DNA from: Campanula takesimana
Lineage: Eukaryota > Streptophyta > Magnoliopsida > Asterales > Campanulaceae
Length of the DNA: 64,000 bases
NCBI GenBank assembly: GCA_026119855.1
Contig: JAOWBW010000760.1
Location: forward strand, 372,001 to 436,000
Reading direction: 5' to 3'
The notes beneath the pieces are model-generated. The model was not told where the DNA came from and did no database searches. It saw only the letters and a list, made by a program, of their open reading frames with translations. Positions 43,946 to 56,500 of this stretch are shown in pieces (within the stretch, counting starts at the first letter, position 1; the number at the start of each line of letters is the position of its first letter). The position numbers and the translations under genes are program-made.

Positions 43946-46320
43946 TTAGCAGCTTTTTGGGACCCACACCTGTTTGACCTTAGGTTTTTTACGTCCCTTG
44001 GCATTGGGTGTGAACCTTAAAAGACAATGACCAGCACCATGACCATAATCAGCATAAATAGCACAATGAATAAATCCAGGTTTTGGTTGCGGTTTTATAA
44101 ACCCTTTACTGACCTTCGATTTCTCATGTTTTACTGGGTCATCGGTTTTGGCTTTAACAAAGATTACCTTCTTGAGCTCATCCTTCCTCTTAGGTGCGGT
44201 TTTAGGGAAAATGATAGGAATTTCCTTAAACCGACTAGGAGCGGTTTCATCACTCAATTCTTCCTTAGTTGCCTCAGCCGCTGTGGATTTCTCTTTCCAC
44301 TTTGAATCTCTCCCAGTCTGGTTTTTAGGATACTCAAATAAATAATTTTGCCTTTTAATTTCTTGTTTTGAGCCCTTTTTACCGGCATGATTAGCCTTAG
44401 GAATTTCTTTGGTTTGTTCAGTTGGTTTCACACCACCTTCGGCACAGAGACAAGGACACTTACACCCATCATCAGTTTTAAACCCTAATCCACTTTTCTC
44501 CTTAGAAAGAATTTGTGAATCAATGATTTGTTCCATGGTGACACCAGACTTAGTCCACACATCGGTCACTTTTTGAAGTTCATCCCTTTGTGCAGTAAGC
44601 TCATGGATTTGGGGATAGCGGTTTTCATCCACAATAGTAGATATCCCAGCAATTTGGAGCTTGAGGTTTTCAATTTCCTCCTTGTGGGATTTACATTCAC
44701 ATTGGGATTCTTCAAGTTCCGCAGCCATTAGTTTATATGCCTTTTTAAGCACAGTATGTTGTTGACATATAATATTAGCACGTTCTAATACCTGGTCATC
44801 ATGGCTTTGGTCTGCTTGAACCTCAGGAGTGTAGTTTGGTGTTGTAGGAGCTTTGCTTAATCTAGCCTCAGGAGTCTTAGGAGAAACTGACTTCATTTGT
44901 TGATTTGGCAGTGGAAGGTTTTCGTCAATTTCAATTCTTTCTTTAAATCACATGAGGCAGAGATTAGAAGTTTCTTCATCATCACTTTCATCTGAGTCTG
45001 AACCCATCCATGTCAGCGGTTGATCTCCTTGGTCAACTACCATTCCTCTTCTTTTCACGAACTTCTTGTTGAATGGTTTCTTTGCAGGCACGGCTTCATA
45101 ACGCGGTTTGGGGCAACTTGAAGCAAAATGACCTGGCTGTCTGCAGTTATAACAGAACAAGTCATCCCTTGTCTTGGGATCTGCAGTTTTGTTGAATCTG
45201 GTTGGAGGGACAAACTTTGTTGGGCCTTTGGATGGAAATTGAGATCTATTGTTTTTCCTGAACTTGGTGTATTTCTTCACATACAAAGCAAATTCTTCAT
45301 CATCCATTTCATCAAAATCAACTTGAGTAGAACTTGAGGATTGTGATACTACACTCTGAGCATAAGAACTTTGAGGAGGAGTGTAGGGTTGATGAGACTG
45401 CTGATAAGATTGATAAGGTTGAGGATATGGTTGTTATGATTGAGGATAGGATTGGTGAGACTGCTGGTAATACTCAGGAGGTGCGGTTTGAGGATTGTAT
45501 CTAGGAACATTTTGGTCAGGAGGAGCGGTTTGCAAGTGGAGGTGAGGAGCGGTTTGATGATGGTCTGGATTATAGACAAGAGATGAGGTATTGTTGAATG
45601 CAGCTAGAGAGAGTGTCTTAAATCTGCTTTCGGTTTCATGGACCTCTTCAAGCTTGAATTCAAAAACCTTCAGCATGGCATACAAGTGTCGAAGATCAAG
45701 AGCTTCCAAGTCCTTGTTGTCTTCAATGTTAGTAGTTTTGATCAGCTATTTGCTACCAAGTGCTTGCATGAATCTCATGTTCAAATCTTTATTAGAATAG
45801 ACATGTCCAAGAGAAAAACACACATTAACAATATCAATAAACCTCTCATAGCATTGTCTAAGAGATTCCTTAGGATCTTTAACAAAATAGTCAAAGAGTC
45901 TTCTCTGTTGATAGAGGCGGTTCTTCTTGGTATCTGAATCTCTTTCCAGAAAGTCAACTATAGCATCCCAGGTAGCCTTTGCGGTTGTGCAGTGAAGCAC
46001 CTTAGAATGAGTCCTCAAGTCAATAGCTGACACTAGCATGGACATAACTCTTCCATCAAAATCCACATTGATGTGGTCTGCATCAGTCCACTCACTTTCT
46101 AACTTCTTAACTTCAGCTTCTTCTCCTGCGGTTCCTGCACGTGGATTAGCTTTCATAGGAACATATGGTCCATCAGTAACCGCGGTCTACAGTCTACGAT
46201 CACATGAAATCATGTGTTTCATCATCCTATCTTTCCAAAAGATAAAACTATCTTCATCCAAAATCGGTAAGTGATTTGAGTTGGATGTCTGCATCATATG
46301 GGTGTTTGTGTTTGCCATGT
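43946..46320 (-). pseudogene. SIRE-like gag with long C-terminal extension
   Basis: One frame of about 790 codons from ATG 46320, broken by in-frame stops at 46188 (TAG where Trp is expected), 45746 (TAG), 45434 (TAA in a Gln-rich repeat) and 44948 (TGA). N-terminus: LDEDSFIFWKDRM, then the capsid region with TAKATWDAIVDF and DYFVKDPKESLRQCYERF. A Pro/Gln/Tyr-rich stretch leads to a zinc knuckle (CYNCRQPGHFASSC). The extension has a coiled coil (SHKEEIENLKLQIAG) and a second, degenerate knuckle (CAIYADYGHGAGHC, second Cys replaced by Tyr). It ends near VWVPKS at 43946, the region joining gag to protease. Confidence 0.85.
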
Positions 46321-46367
46321 GATCAGCACCCAAGTGGTTAAGCTTGTAAAAACAAGTTTGGTGGATA

Positions 46368-46382
46368 TGCTCTGATACCACT
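46368..46382 (-). promoter_or_regulatory. SIRE-like primer-binding site
   Basis: Minus strand AGTGGTATCAGAGCA directly after LTR end GGGACCAACA; tRNA-Met type. Confidence 0.9.
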
Positions 46383-47852
46383 TGTTGGTCCCAGAGGGCA
46401 ACAAGGGTATAGAACCGCTAGAAGGGGGGTGAATAGCGGTCCAAAACTTTTTCCAGAATACCCTTAAAATCAACCGAGTACTTATCAGTTTGGCCAACTG
46501 CGGTTCAAAGCACAAGAACCGAACTGATAAAATGCACAGCGGAGTTTGCGGTTTGGCCAAATAGGATAGTTAAAGAGTTTGGGCGGATTGACTCAGGTTG
46601 AGAAAACATTATGATTCAACTGAATAGTTAAACTTAAAGTTCAAAGGAAAGCACAATTCATCTTTCAAGTCATTTCATAATGGAGACAAGTTAAAGACCA
46701 CAAACAAGAAAGATAAATAACAAGACAGAAAATAAAGATCAAACACACAAATTGAAGAGGTTCGTTCTTAAATGAACTACGTCCTCTACCTAGATGGTTA
46801 GTCTAGGATTTTCTAATAGCTATGAGACTTGTATTAATTTAGAGGATGTTTTACAAGATGAATCTAAACTCTAAACTCTAAACAATAAGTCTAACGTAAG
46901 CTATAATAACAACCGGTGTTTTCGAATTATATAATCTATGTGATCATATAAATCCGGTGTGTGTGTGGAAAGAAATCAAATGCTCTAAGTAACTAAATGA
47001 TGGTTGAGCAAATGGAAATCTTTCGGTGTAAAGGCTGAGAATGAAAGGTTGTTAGGCTTGAAGCTTTGATGAAGAAATCTAGGTTTGCTAAGGAGATGGT
47101 TTGAAGATATGAATATCTGGGTTTGAATCTTCAAAGTAAACTTGAACACTAGGGAATTAATCTCTTGAAGCTCAGCAACCTTCATTGTTAAGGAATGAAA
47201 GCTATTTATAGGCAATGCACCCTTGTTACCGTTGGGTAAAGATTTGAATCAAATCTGAAGGGTACAGTGCTGTTGAATTCTCATTGGTTGAGCTGTCATT
47301 GTCGTCCTTTGTATTGTCTTGTAGTCCTAGGTAGTTGTAGCACCACTACCTGACATCCGTCCTTTGTTGCAGAAAGGACTAACGGTAAACAATTCAAATT
47401 GCTTGGACAAGACCGACATTCCTTGCAGTAACTCCAAGTTAACTTAGAATTATTTTGACATGACATGAAATATTCCTTTACGGTTGAAAAGAGAATATTT
47501 GTCTAAGGAATAAATGACATCTCTTTAATTCTTCAATAACTGCACTGCGGTTCCACCAGGCATAGAAGCGGTTTGAAGGATGAACTTGATGTATGGTTTC
47601 ATCAAAGCCACAGACTGCGGTTTGATGAAGGACTTAGGGTTCCATACTGGCGGCTCAAAGATGATGGCTTGAGACACCAAACCGCGAGGAGTAAAACCGA
47701 ACTATACTCAGCCTAGACAAACAAAAATCTAGAAATTGACTTATCTAAAAATTGAAGTAAAACTTCATTACATGCGGTCCTAAAGTCCATAAAAAGACAC
47801 GTGGCATGGATCAATCAAATCAAGGTGGGTGTACTAACAATGAATCCTAACA
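46383..47852 (-). mobile_element. SIRE-like 5' LTR
   Basis: 1470 bp, flanked outward by GGGCG and inward by the PBS. TATAAATA at 47210-47203. Confidence 0.93.
47203..47210 (-). promoter_or_regulatory. TATA box of SIRE-like 5' LTR
   Basis: TATAAATA, identical to the 3' LTR copy. AACCGC motifs cluster at 47520-47700, upstream on the minus strand. Confidence 0.65.
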
Positions 47853-49313
47853 GGGCGCACAAGCTATCTGAAGAAATTGTTCTTGAAACAGGGAACTTTG
47901 GGCGGTCGCATATGGTAAAGTGGGCGGTCGCACATCTTCTCTAGAATATTAAAGTGTTTCAATCTTATTGAGTTAGAAGTCAATCCTTGTCTAGGTCTTA
48001 GGTGATATCCTAAAGTACCTAGAGGGTTGTTTTGGAACACCTTAGTGTATTGAAAATGGTTCCTTTGTGAACAATTGTGTTATGGAATGTGACTAAGTAT
48101 TATTAGAGAATTGTGAAACATCTTTTGATGTGTTTTGGATTAATTGTGAATGGTGCAAGCTTGTGATGTGACTTAATGTCATTAATAAAAGATTGAGTTG
48201 TGACTTAATGTCATTAATAAAAGATTGATTTGTGACTTAATGTCATTAATAAAAGATTGGGTTGTGACTTTATGTCAATGGTAAAGGATTGTGTTGTGAA
48301 CTCTTTATGTGTAACATGTTTGCATCTTTATGATGAGCTTGTGTGGTTCCCTACTTTGGAATCATGCCCCGGTTGTTGTTTAAAGCAAGTATTTATTACT
48401 ATGCTTTCGTGTAAAGTCCAGATGGTACTTCTTGTTGTGGAGTTGGGCAGTGGTAGGGATTATAATGGCACACGAGCCAAGTTCATTGTAAGGCTTCTAT
48501 CATTGGTTTCCCATTTTTAACCCCTTTCCTTGGGCCACGGATTGGGTTAGCTCTCCTTTGTGTGAGTTTATTCACCGTTTGGGTTATGACTTTGTGTCAT
48601 TCTCCCCCCATTGTTGTTGTTGTTATTGTTTGGTTCTGGAACCGGTTTCAGCCCTTTGGTGCTGCTCAGTTGATACCTCTCAAATGGTTATATGTTTGAT
48701 TCGAGAACCTTGGCTCAGTATCCACTTATGAGTGTTTATTTCCGCCTTATGTGTGGTATGATGAGTTGGCTTTGCCTCTCATGTTATGTGCTAAATGAAT
48801 GTTTATTGACATTGTTCAATTACGAGTATCATTTCAGCATGTAACGTAGTTGCATTTTAGTAGCTTACTGAGATTTATTCTCACCCCGTTCCTTTCAAAA
48901 AAAAATTCCTTAGATAAAGGAGAGCCCAGGGGATAGGTCACTTACACAAGGGAGGACGTCGTGGTGGTTTTGGTAAGAGTTTTGGGACAAGTGTTTGTAA
49001 AGGCTACATTATGTAAATGTATAACCTTTGGGGTAGAGTACCCGAGTCTTTATCCGTGTATCACCTATTTTGTTAAAGTGTGGTAATTGTACATTTGTAT
49101 AAGAGTTTGTAAGCCTTAGGGCTAAGTACTTTCGTTTGTGAAAGTTGTTTGTAAAGTTTGTTTGGAAGTTAAATGGAAGTCTTGACTTCGAGTGTGGATT
49201 TTGTTAAACTTTATGAAAGTATATTTCGAGAAATCTTCTAAAAGTGTAATAGGACGTCTTCCGTGTGTGACCCAGACGTGGGGCCAAGTAGGACCACGGG
49301 TTGGGGCGCAACA
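47853..49313 (+). mobile_element. Element B 5' LTR, second part
   Basis: Resumes the GC-rich cassette (GGGCGGTCGCA twice near 47910-47935) and ends GGTTGGGGCGCAACA before the PBS. Together with 24369-25202 the LTR is about 2.29 kb. It contains a 32-bp tandem array and a tail similar to other Tekay LTRs (CTTGGCTCAGTATCC, GTGTTTATTTCCGC). Confidence 0.85.
48168..48295. repeat. 32-bp tandem repeat, four copies
   Basis: Units start at 48168, 48200, 48232 and 48264, each GTGACTTAATGTCATTAATA followed by AAAGATTG and a short variable end; the last is most diverged. Confidence 0.9.
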
Positions 49314-49330
49314 GTTGGTATCAGAGCTAG
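49314..49330 (+). promoter_or_regulatory. Element B primer-binding site
   Basis: GTTGGTATCAGAGCTAG directly after the LTR end CGCAACA. Confidence 0.9.
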
Positions 49331-49422
49331 GTTGTAGATGGTCTAGAATGACTAAATGACCTTGGAGGGTAGTTGTGTATAGGGTGAGTAACGTTGAGAG
49401 TCTTATGCAGGTACTTATTGAA

Positions 49423-50409
49423 AATGGTTGGGACAGAAGGAGATCAGTCAGGGCCTTCAAGGCAAGGGAATGTTTGAAGCAGTCATGAAAACCTTATATG
49501 ATTAAAGACAAGGAGAAGATCAAGTACCTCCGAGATATGGGCTAACAGTTCTTAAAGATGAAACCAATAGGCTATGATGGAGAACCCGATGTAGCTAAGG
49601 TGGAGAGGTGGATTGAATCGATGGGAAATATCTTTGATGTTCTGAGATGTTTTGATGAAGATCAAATCAGGTTTGCTACTTATAAACTGAGTGGAGCTGC
49701 TGAGTACTGGTGGAAGGCTTTGAAAACCAATTGGGATGAGACTCATGTACCCTATACTTGGGAAAATTTTATGAAGAAATTCAAGGAACATTTTTTTCTC
49801 CGGGTGGATCAAGACATGAAAGAAATGGAGTTTCTCAACTTAGAGCAAAATGTTATGTCCGTGGCTCAGTATACATTTAAATTCACAGAGTTATCCAGGT
49901 ACTATACTCATCTAGTTGCAACTGAGGAGAGGAAGGCAATGCGATTTGTGAGAGGATTGAGAACTGTGATCCGAATTCAACTAGTATTTCACAAGTTACA
50001 GGATTTTCAAGATGCAGTTGATAGAGTTTATCAAGTGGAGCACAATATTGAAGAATATAAGAGGAAAGTTGAACTATCAGGTGCTGGAAGGCAAGGAAGA
50101 CCTCAACCACAACATGGTGACAATCGAGGAGGTCAGGGAACATCATTACAAAACAAAGGACAACCTCAGGGGCAATCAATTGCCAACAATCAAGGTAAAA
50201 CCTCGGGAAATCAAAGCAGAATGATATGTAACTATTGTCAAAAGGAAGGGCATTCTAATGAAAGGTGTTGGAAGAAGTTGGGTAAGTGTTTGAATTGTGG
50301 CCAGTTTGTTCATTTTCAAAGGGATTGTCCTAGAACCAAGAATGTATCATTTGGGGGTGGAGCTGGATCATCACAGGGTCAGAAAGAGGGATGCCTCGGG
50401 ACAGCCTAA
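49423..50409 (+). pseudogene. Element B gag
   Basis: An ATG at 49423 opens a frame that soon stops; the longest frame starts at 49558. It shows ERWIESMGNIFDVLRCFDED, AAEYWWKALKT, EFLNLEQNVMSVAQY and two zinc knuckles: CNYCQKEGHSNERC intact and CLNCGQFVHFQRDC, in which Gly before His has become Val. It is closely related in order to Tekay A gag but with many substitutions. The frame ends with a stop at 50407-50409, where homology shifts frame into protease. Confidence 0.85.
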
Positions 50410-51370
50410 GGTGCAGGGTTATGTTTTTGCTACTAATCAATAACAGGCTTCAGATTCTTCTGCTGTGATAGGAGGTATAATTTTTATGTCTAGTTTGAGG
50501 GCACATACACTTATAGACCCCGGCTCATCGCATTTATATGTGTCTGTGCATTTTTGCATCTCAGTTACATTTGTCTCCTGAGTCTCTATCTTATGTGTTA
50601 GAGGTGTTCATCCCTATGGGGAAGTGTTTGGCTGATAGCGTGTTGCGTACTTGTGATGTGCATATTTGGGAGCATGTTTTAATTGCTGATCTAGTTGTTT
50701 TGCCATTACAAGATTTTGATATTATCTTAGGAATGGATTGGTTGAGTAAATACCATGCTTCAGTTGATTGTTATAAAAAGGTGGTTACATTTTCTATTCC
50801 TGATGTGCCTGAATTTACTTTTGAGGCTGCTCCTTTGGGTAGTGGAATTCTTATTATTTCTTATGTGAAAGCTAGGAAGTTGTTGCATCGTGGTTGTACG
50901 GGGTATTTGGCCAGTGTTCTGGATACTACTAAAAAGGTTGCTTGAAATAGAGGATGTGCATATTGTTAAAGAGTTTCCTGATGTATTTTCAATTGAATAT
51001 TCTCCGCCTCCCAATAGGGAAATCGAGTTTTGTATTGATTTACTTCCAGGTACTACCCTGATATTTGAGGTACCTTACAGAATGGCTCCAGCTGAATTGA
51101 AAGAGTTGAAAGTTCAATTGCAAGAGTTACTTGATAGTGGTTTTATCCGACTCAGTGTAACACCGTAGGGAGCTCCTGTGTTGTTTGTAAAGCACAAATA
51201 TCCATTGCCTCACATTGATGATTTGTTTGATCAATTTCAAGGGTCTGTTGTCTTTTCGCAGCTTGATTTGAGGAGTGGTTATCATCAGTTGCAGATTCAT
51301 TCTAAAGACATCCCTAAGACTACTTTTCATAGTAGGTATGGTCACTATTAGTTTCTTGTCATGCCTTTCG
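50410..51370 (+). pseudogene. Element B protease and first part of reverse transcriptase
   Basis: Protease remnant (LIDPGSSHLYVSV near 50515, frameshifted after it) and its C-terminal part (DLVVLPLQDFDIILGMDWLS) lead to reverse transcriptase (PSVTP-like end, KYPLPHIDDLFDQF, LDLRSGYHQLQI). About 24 codons that in Tekay A lie between FVRKKDG and VKNKYPL are deleted near 51190. Several stops and frame changes. Cut at 51370 after CATGCCTTTCG by Tekay A'; continues at 60181. Confidence 0.85.
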
Positions 51371-53457
51371 TGTCGCGACCCCGGACCCCGCGGGCCCGAG
51401 ACCGCGATCTGGACGTCGACTCTAAAACCAAAACTGAGAAATACTGAAGTTAAAAATTCCATTTGATACCAAAAGGCAGTGATCCAAAGTTTTACAAAAC
51501 CAAGTTTGATAAAAATCAATTTCAACTATCATAAGCTTCCACAAGTTTATGCCCAACAAAATACAAATATACAATTCTTCGTGACGTCATTGTTTGGTAC
51601 AACTATCCCAAACTGGTTACACATTTACATAATGTAAACCAACCTATAACAATCTTCCCCAAAAGAATGGATCCACACTCGACACCCTCTTTCTCGTGAT
51701 CAGCGAGACTAATCCTTAGCACCTGGGGGGGGGGGTTAAGGAAAAACAAAGATAAAAGAAAAGGGGGTGAGATAAATCTCAATAAGTTACTAATGCAACT
51801 ACATGACATGCTATGATGCAAGAAGAAATAAGCAATAATAAATATCACATAGCACATAGCATTTATCACATAACAAATAGCAGCGGAAATAAACACATAA
51901 CAAAGGATATAGCCAAGGTTTTCCAAACCGGAACATCCAAATAAAGGATCGCTGCGCAGCTTCAATAATCAACAAATCATCATCTTCATAATAGCATGAA
52001 AGCCGAAGAGAAAACCCCGGTACCGGAACCAATAACCAATGAAGTGTCACAAAAGACGGGAGACATGCCACAAAGTCATGCTCCAAGAAGCTAAAATGCA
52101 CACAAAGGAGCTAGCTCTTCTCACATCCAAGGCCAATCTGGAGGAGGGTAATAATGGGGAAAAACAATGGTCAACATCACAATGGACTTGGCCGTGCCAT
52201 CATAATGTTTCGCATCGCCCAAACACACACAAAATACCAGCTGGACTTTCACGTAAAGGCTAAGTAATGAAATACTAGCACGATAAACAACAAAGGATTC
52301 CAAAGTAGGGAATCAATCCAAGTAAATTACCACAAAGGTAAACCATACCAAGAAGTCACCAAGAAAGTGAAATAAACCAACAATACACGATAAAGGTGCT
52401 CCAAAATCCCAATTAACAATTAATGAATTTCAAACACAAATTTGATCACAAAGGACCCAATTCTATCACTAAAGTGTACTACAATGATCACTAAGGTCAA
52501 CTAGAAGGACACCCAAGACTTAGACCAAAACGCGTTCCTTAATCACACAAATTAACAAAGTGTAAACTTTCAGAGGTTCTGTGCGGCCGCCCAAGATGGA
52601 CTGTGCGGTCGCCCAAAATCCCTCAAAACAAGAACAAAAGCTTTCAGATAGTTGTGAGGTCGCCCAGATAATTTTGTGCGGCCGCCCAATGTTCTGAACT
52701 ACTGGAAATCGGGAAGAACAACTTGGGTTCTTCCATTTTTATACCCAAAACACATTTCCACCAAAATCCAACATTCCAACTAGCATACTAATGTACCAAC
52801 ACAACTAATAAGTCTAAAAAGACTCAAACAACAACATTTAACAACCAAAATCAAGAATCAAACCCAACATTCAAGATTTCACCATTTTTGATCAAAACCC
52901 AAAATAAATTCCCAATAAATTCAAAACTCAATCAAGCTTCAAATATAACACATCAAACATCTTATAAACGTGATATGAACATTTTAGCATCAAAATGGGG
53001 AAAAGTAACTTACTTGGATTTTCTCAAAGTTGATGGATTTCAATTCTTTTTGGTTCTACACGATCCTATCGACGATCTAAACACATTTCACGTTTTAAGA
53101 AATGAGAGATTTCAAGAAGAAGATGAAGAAAAGGAAGATGGAGTGGTGTGAAGGGGAAGAGTGAGGGAGAAGAGAAGGAGTAGGGAGGGAGTAGGGAAAT
53201 TATTTCAAACATTTACACTTAGGCCCCCTCTCTCACACTACACACAAATACTACACTCCTAACTAACAATTAAGACCCAACAATACTACACTAATCCAAA
53301 AGACCCAAATAAAATGCTTAGGCATAAATATTATAACACATAAAATGCACACATAAATATTTAAATAAATAATAATTTAAATAAATAAATAAGCAAATAA
53401 TTAAATAAAAATCATTTAATTACTAATAAAATAGAGCCTAGATTTCGGGTCGTGACA
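51371..53457 (-). mobile_element. Tekay A' 3' LTR
   Basis: Plus strand TGTCGCGACCCC to GGGTCGTGACA. Polypurine tract lies at 53458-53472. Contains a GGGCGGCCGC cassette (52581-52690) and the leader-intron signals. Confidence 0.95.
53014..53076 (-). other. Putative 63-nt leader exon in Tekay A' 3' LTR
   Basis: Minus strand: acceptor TTTAG ending 53077, exon 63 nt, donor GTAAGT from 53013. The second acceptor after a C-rich tract has AG at 51724-51723. Confidence 0.45.
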
Positions 53458-53472
53458 TTCACTCCCCCTTGA
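53458..53472 (-). promoter_or_regulatory. Tekay A' polypurine tract
   Basis: Minus strand TCAAGGGGGAGTGAA directly before the LTR start TGTCACGACC. Confidence 0.92.
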
Positions 53473-53506
53473 AGAAAATTCGACCCGAATTTTAACGAGA
53501 CTCACC

Positions 53507-56500
53507 TTAAACAAAAAGCCACGGAAATTTCCTCTCGATCTCATCTCGGAGCTCCCAAGTCGACTCCTCGATGTTATGATTCCTCCAAAGAACTCGAACC
53601 AATGAAATGCTCTTGCTCCTCAACTCTTGAACTTTAGAATCTAAGATCCGAACCGGTCGTTCCTCATAAGACATATCGGGCTCAATATCCTCCGGTACCC
53701 TCGGTAACACGTGAGATGGATCATGAACATACTTCCGAAGCATAGAAACGTGGAACACGTTGTGCAACCGGTCCAAAGATGGCGGTAACGCGAGTCGATA
53801 CGCAAGAAGTCCAACCTTTCCCAAAACCTCAAACGGGCCAATAAACCTCGGAGCCAATTTGCCTTTCTTCCCAAACCTACGAATACCCACCTTCGGAGAT
53901 ACTTTCAAGAACACCAAATCACCGGTCTGAAAACTAAGATCTCGCCTTCGGTTATCTGCGTAGCTCTTATGTCGACTCTGGGCTGTCTTCAATCTATCCC
54001 GGATAACTTTAAATTTCTCAACAGAATCCCGAAGCAAATCAATACCCACGATCTTCGCTTCACCAACCTCATCCCAACAAATAGGCGATCTACACTTTCT
54101 TCCATACAAAGCCTCATACGGTGCCATCTCGATACTAGCCTGATAACTGTTGTTGTAAGAGAATTCCACTAACGGTAGGTGCGAATCCCAAGAATCGGAA
54201 AAGTCTATCGAACACGCTCGCAACATATCCTCAAGAATCTGGATAGTCCTCTCGGATTGACCATTGGTCTGAGGATGAAAAGCCGTACTGAATCGCAAAT
54301 CTGTACCCAAAGCTTCTTGAAATGCCTTCCAGAATCTAGAAGTGAATCTCGGGTCTCGATCTGACACAATGCTAACCGGAACCCCATGCAATCTCACAAT
54401 CTCATCAATGTAAAGGGTCACAAGCTTCTCCATCGAATATCTGATGTCAATAGGCAAGATATGGGCGCTCTTGGTCAATCTATCCACTATTACCCAAACA
54501 CTGTCATACTTCCTACGGGTACGAGGCAGTCCCGTAACGAAATCCATAGTCACATGCTCCCATTTCCACTCCGGAATCTCTAACGGCTGGAGTAATCCCG
54601 CGGGTCTCTGATGCTCGGCTTTGACCTGCTGACAAGTTAAACACCTCGATACATACTCGGCTATTTCCCTTTTCATATTAATCCACCAAAATTGTTGCTT
54701 CAAATCCTAATACATCTTCGTACTGCCCGGATGAATAGTATACCTCGATTTGTGACCCTCATCAAGAACTCTCTGTTTAATTCCATCAACATCCGGAACA
54801 CACAATCTTCTACGGAAAGTCAAAACTCCACTCGAACTTGATGAAAAATCCTCGAAGTTCTTTTCCTTCAATTTACCCATTATTTTCACCAACTCGGGAT
54901 CCTCTTTCTGAGCTTCCTTTATTCTCTGAATTAGGGTCGGAGACACCCTAATATTCGCAAAAATAGCCCCATGTCTCGATTCACGAGGAGACCAATCTCG
55001 AACATCCTCAAGCATTTTCCATTCACGGACCATCATCGAAGCCACATAAGATTTTCTACTAATCGCATCGGCTACCACATTCGCCTTTCCCGGATGATAA
55101 GAAATCGTACAATCATAATCCTTCAATAATTCCATCCAACGGCGCTGTCGGTTGTTCAATTCCTTCTGAGAGAATAGGTACTTCAAACTTTTGTGATCCG
55201 TAAAAATCTCAAACTTCGCCCCATAAAGATAGTGCTTCCATTTGTGCAACGCAAAGACTATCGCGGCCAACTCCATATCATGAGTCGGGTAATTCTGTTC
55301 ACTAGGGGTCAACTTCCTCGAAGCATAAGCAATTACTTTCCCATTCTGCATCAACACACAACCCAAACCCTCTTTCGAAGCATCACTGTAAATTACTAGA
55401 CCATCGCTCCCATTAGGCAAAGTCAAAATCGGTGCGGTAGTCAACCTCTTCTTCAATTCCTCGAAACTCTTATCACATTTCTCGGTCCACACAAACGGGA
55501 CATTCTTCCGGGTCAACTGAGTCATCGGAGTAGCAATCCTCGAAAACCCTTCAATAAATCTTCGGTAATAACCGGCTAAACCCAGAAAGCTTCTAATCTC
55601 TGTCACTGATTCGGGTCTCTTCCAATCCACTATGGCTTCAATCTTTGAAGGATCCACCGAAATCCCATCCTTCGAAATCACATGACCCAGAAATGACACC
55701 TTCTCGAGCCAAAATTCGCATTTACTGAACTTCGCAAATAATTTCTCCCTCGCTAGAACGGATAAAACTGTCCTCAAGTGTTGTTCATGCTCCTCTCGAG
55801 ATTTCGAATAAACAAGAATGTCGTAGATGAAGACTACATCGAACGAATCAAGATAGGGATGGAAAACTTGGTTCATCAAATCCATAAATACGGCCGGCGC
55901 GTTAGTCAACCCAAACGGCATAACCAAGAACTCATAATGACCATAACGAGTGCGAAAAGCAGTCTTCGGAATATCCTCCGATCGAACCTTCAACTGATGG
56001 TACCCACTCCTCAAATCAAGTTTAGAGAAAACCACGGACCCTTGAAGCTGATCAAACAAATCATCAATGTGCGGTAGAGGATACTTATTTTTCACCGTCA
56101 CCTGATTCAACTTCCGGTAATCGATGCACAATCTCAAGGAACCGTCTTTCTTCCGCACAAATAAAACTGGTGCTCCCCACGGGGAAACACTAGGGCGGAT
56201 AAACCCTCGATCAAGCAACTCTTGCAATTGAACTTTTAATTCCTTCAACTCTGCGGGAGCTAACCTATAAGGTACTTTCGAAATTGGAGACGTACCCGGC
56301 AAAAGGTCTATACAAAACTCAATCTCACGATCGGGAGGCATATCATACTCGGTAGAGAAAACATCGGGAAATTCCCGAACTACCCGAACACTATCAAAAC
56401 TAGGGGATTCCTTCCTAGTATCAAGAACACTAGCCAAATACCCCTCACAACCACTATGCAATAATTTTCTCGCTTTCATAAAAGAAATTAAGCGAACCTT

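Larger units (their letters stand above)
25203..47852 (-). mobile_element. SIRE-like Ty1/copia element with an extra 3' gene
   Basis: LTRs 46383-47852 (5') and 25203-26667 (3'), tRNA-Met PBS, long gag, pol, then a large additional gene between pol and the 3' LTR, and a polypurine tract. Without the nested Tekay A the element is about 13.8 kb. Flanking 5-mers are CGGCG and GGGCG, one mismatch. A long gag and an extra gene downstream of pol are hallmarks of SIRE/Maximus-type sireviruses; the clade call rests on architecture, not alignment. Gag has four in-frame stops and pol has a lost catalytic residue. Confidence 0.88.
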
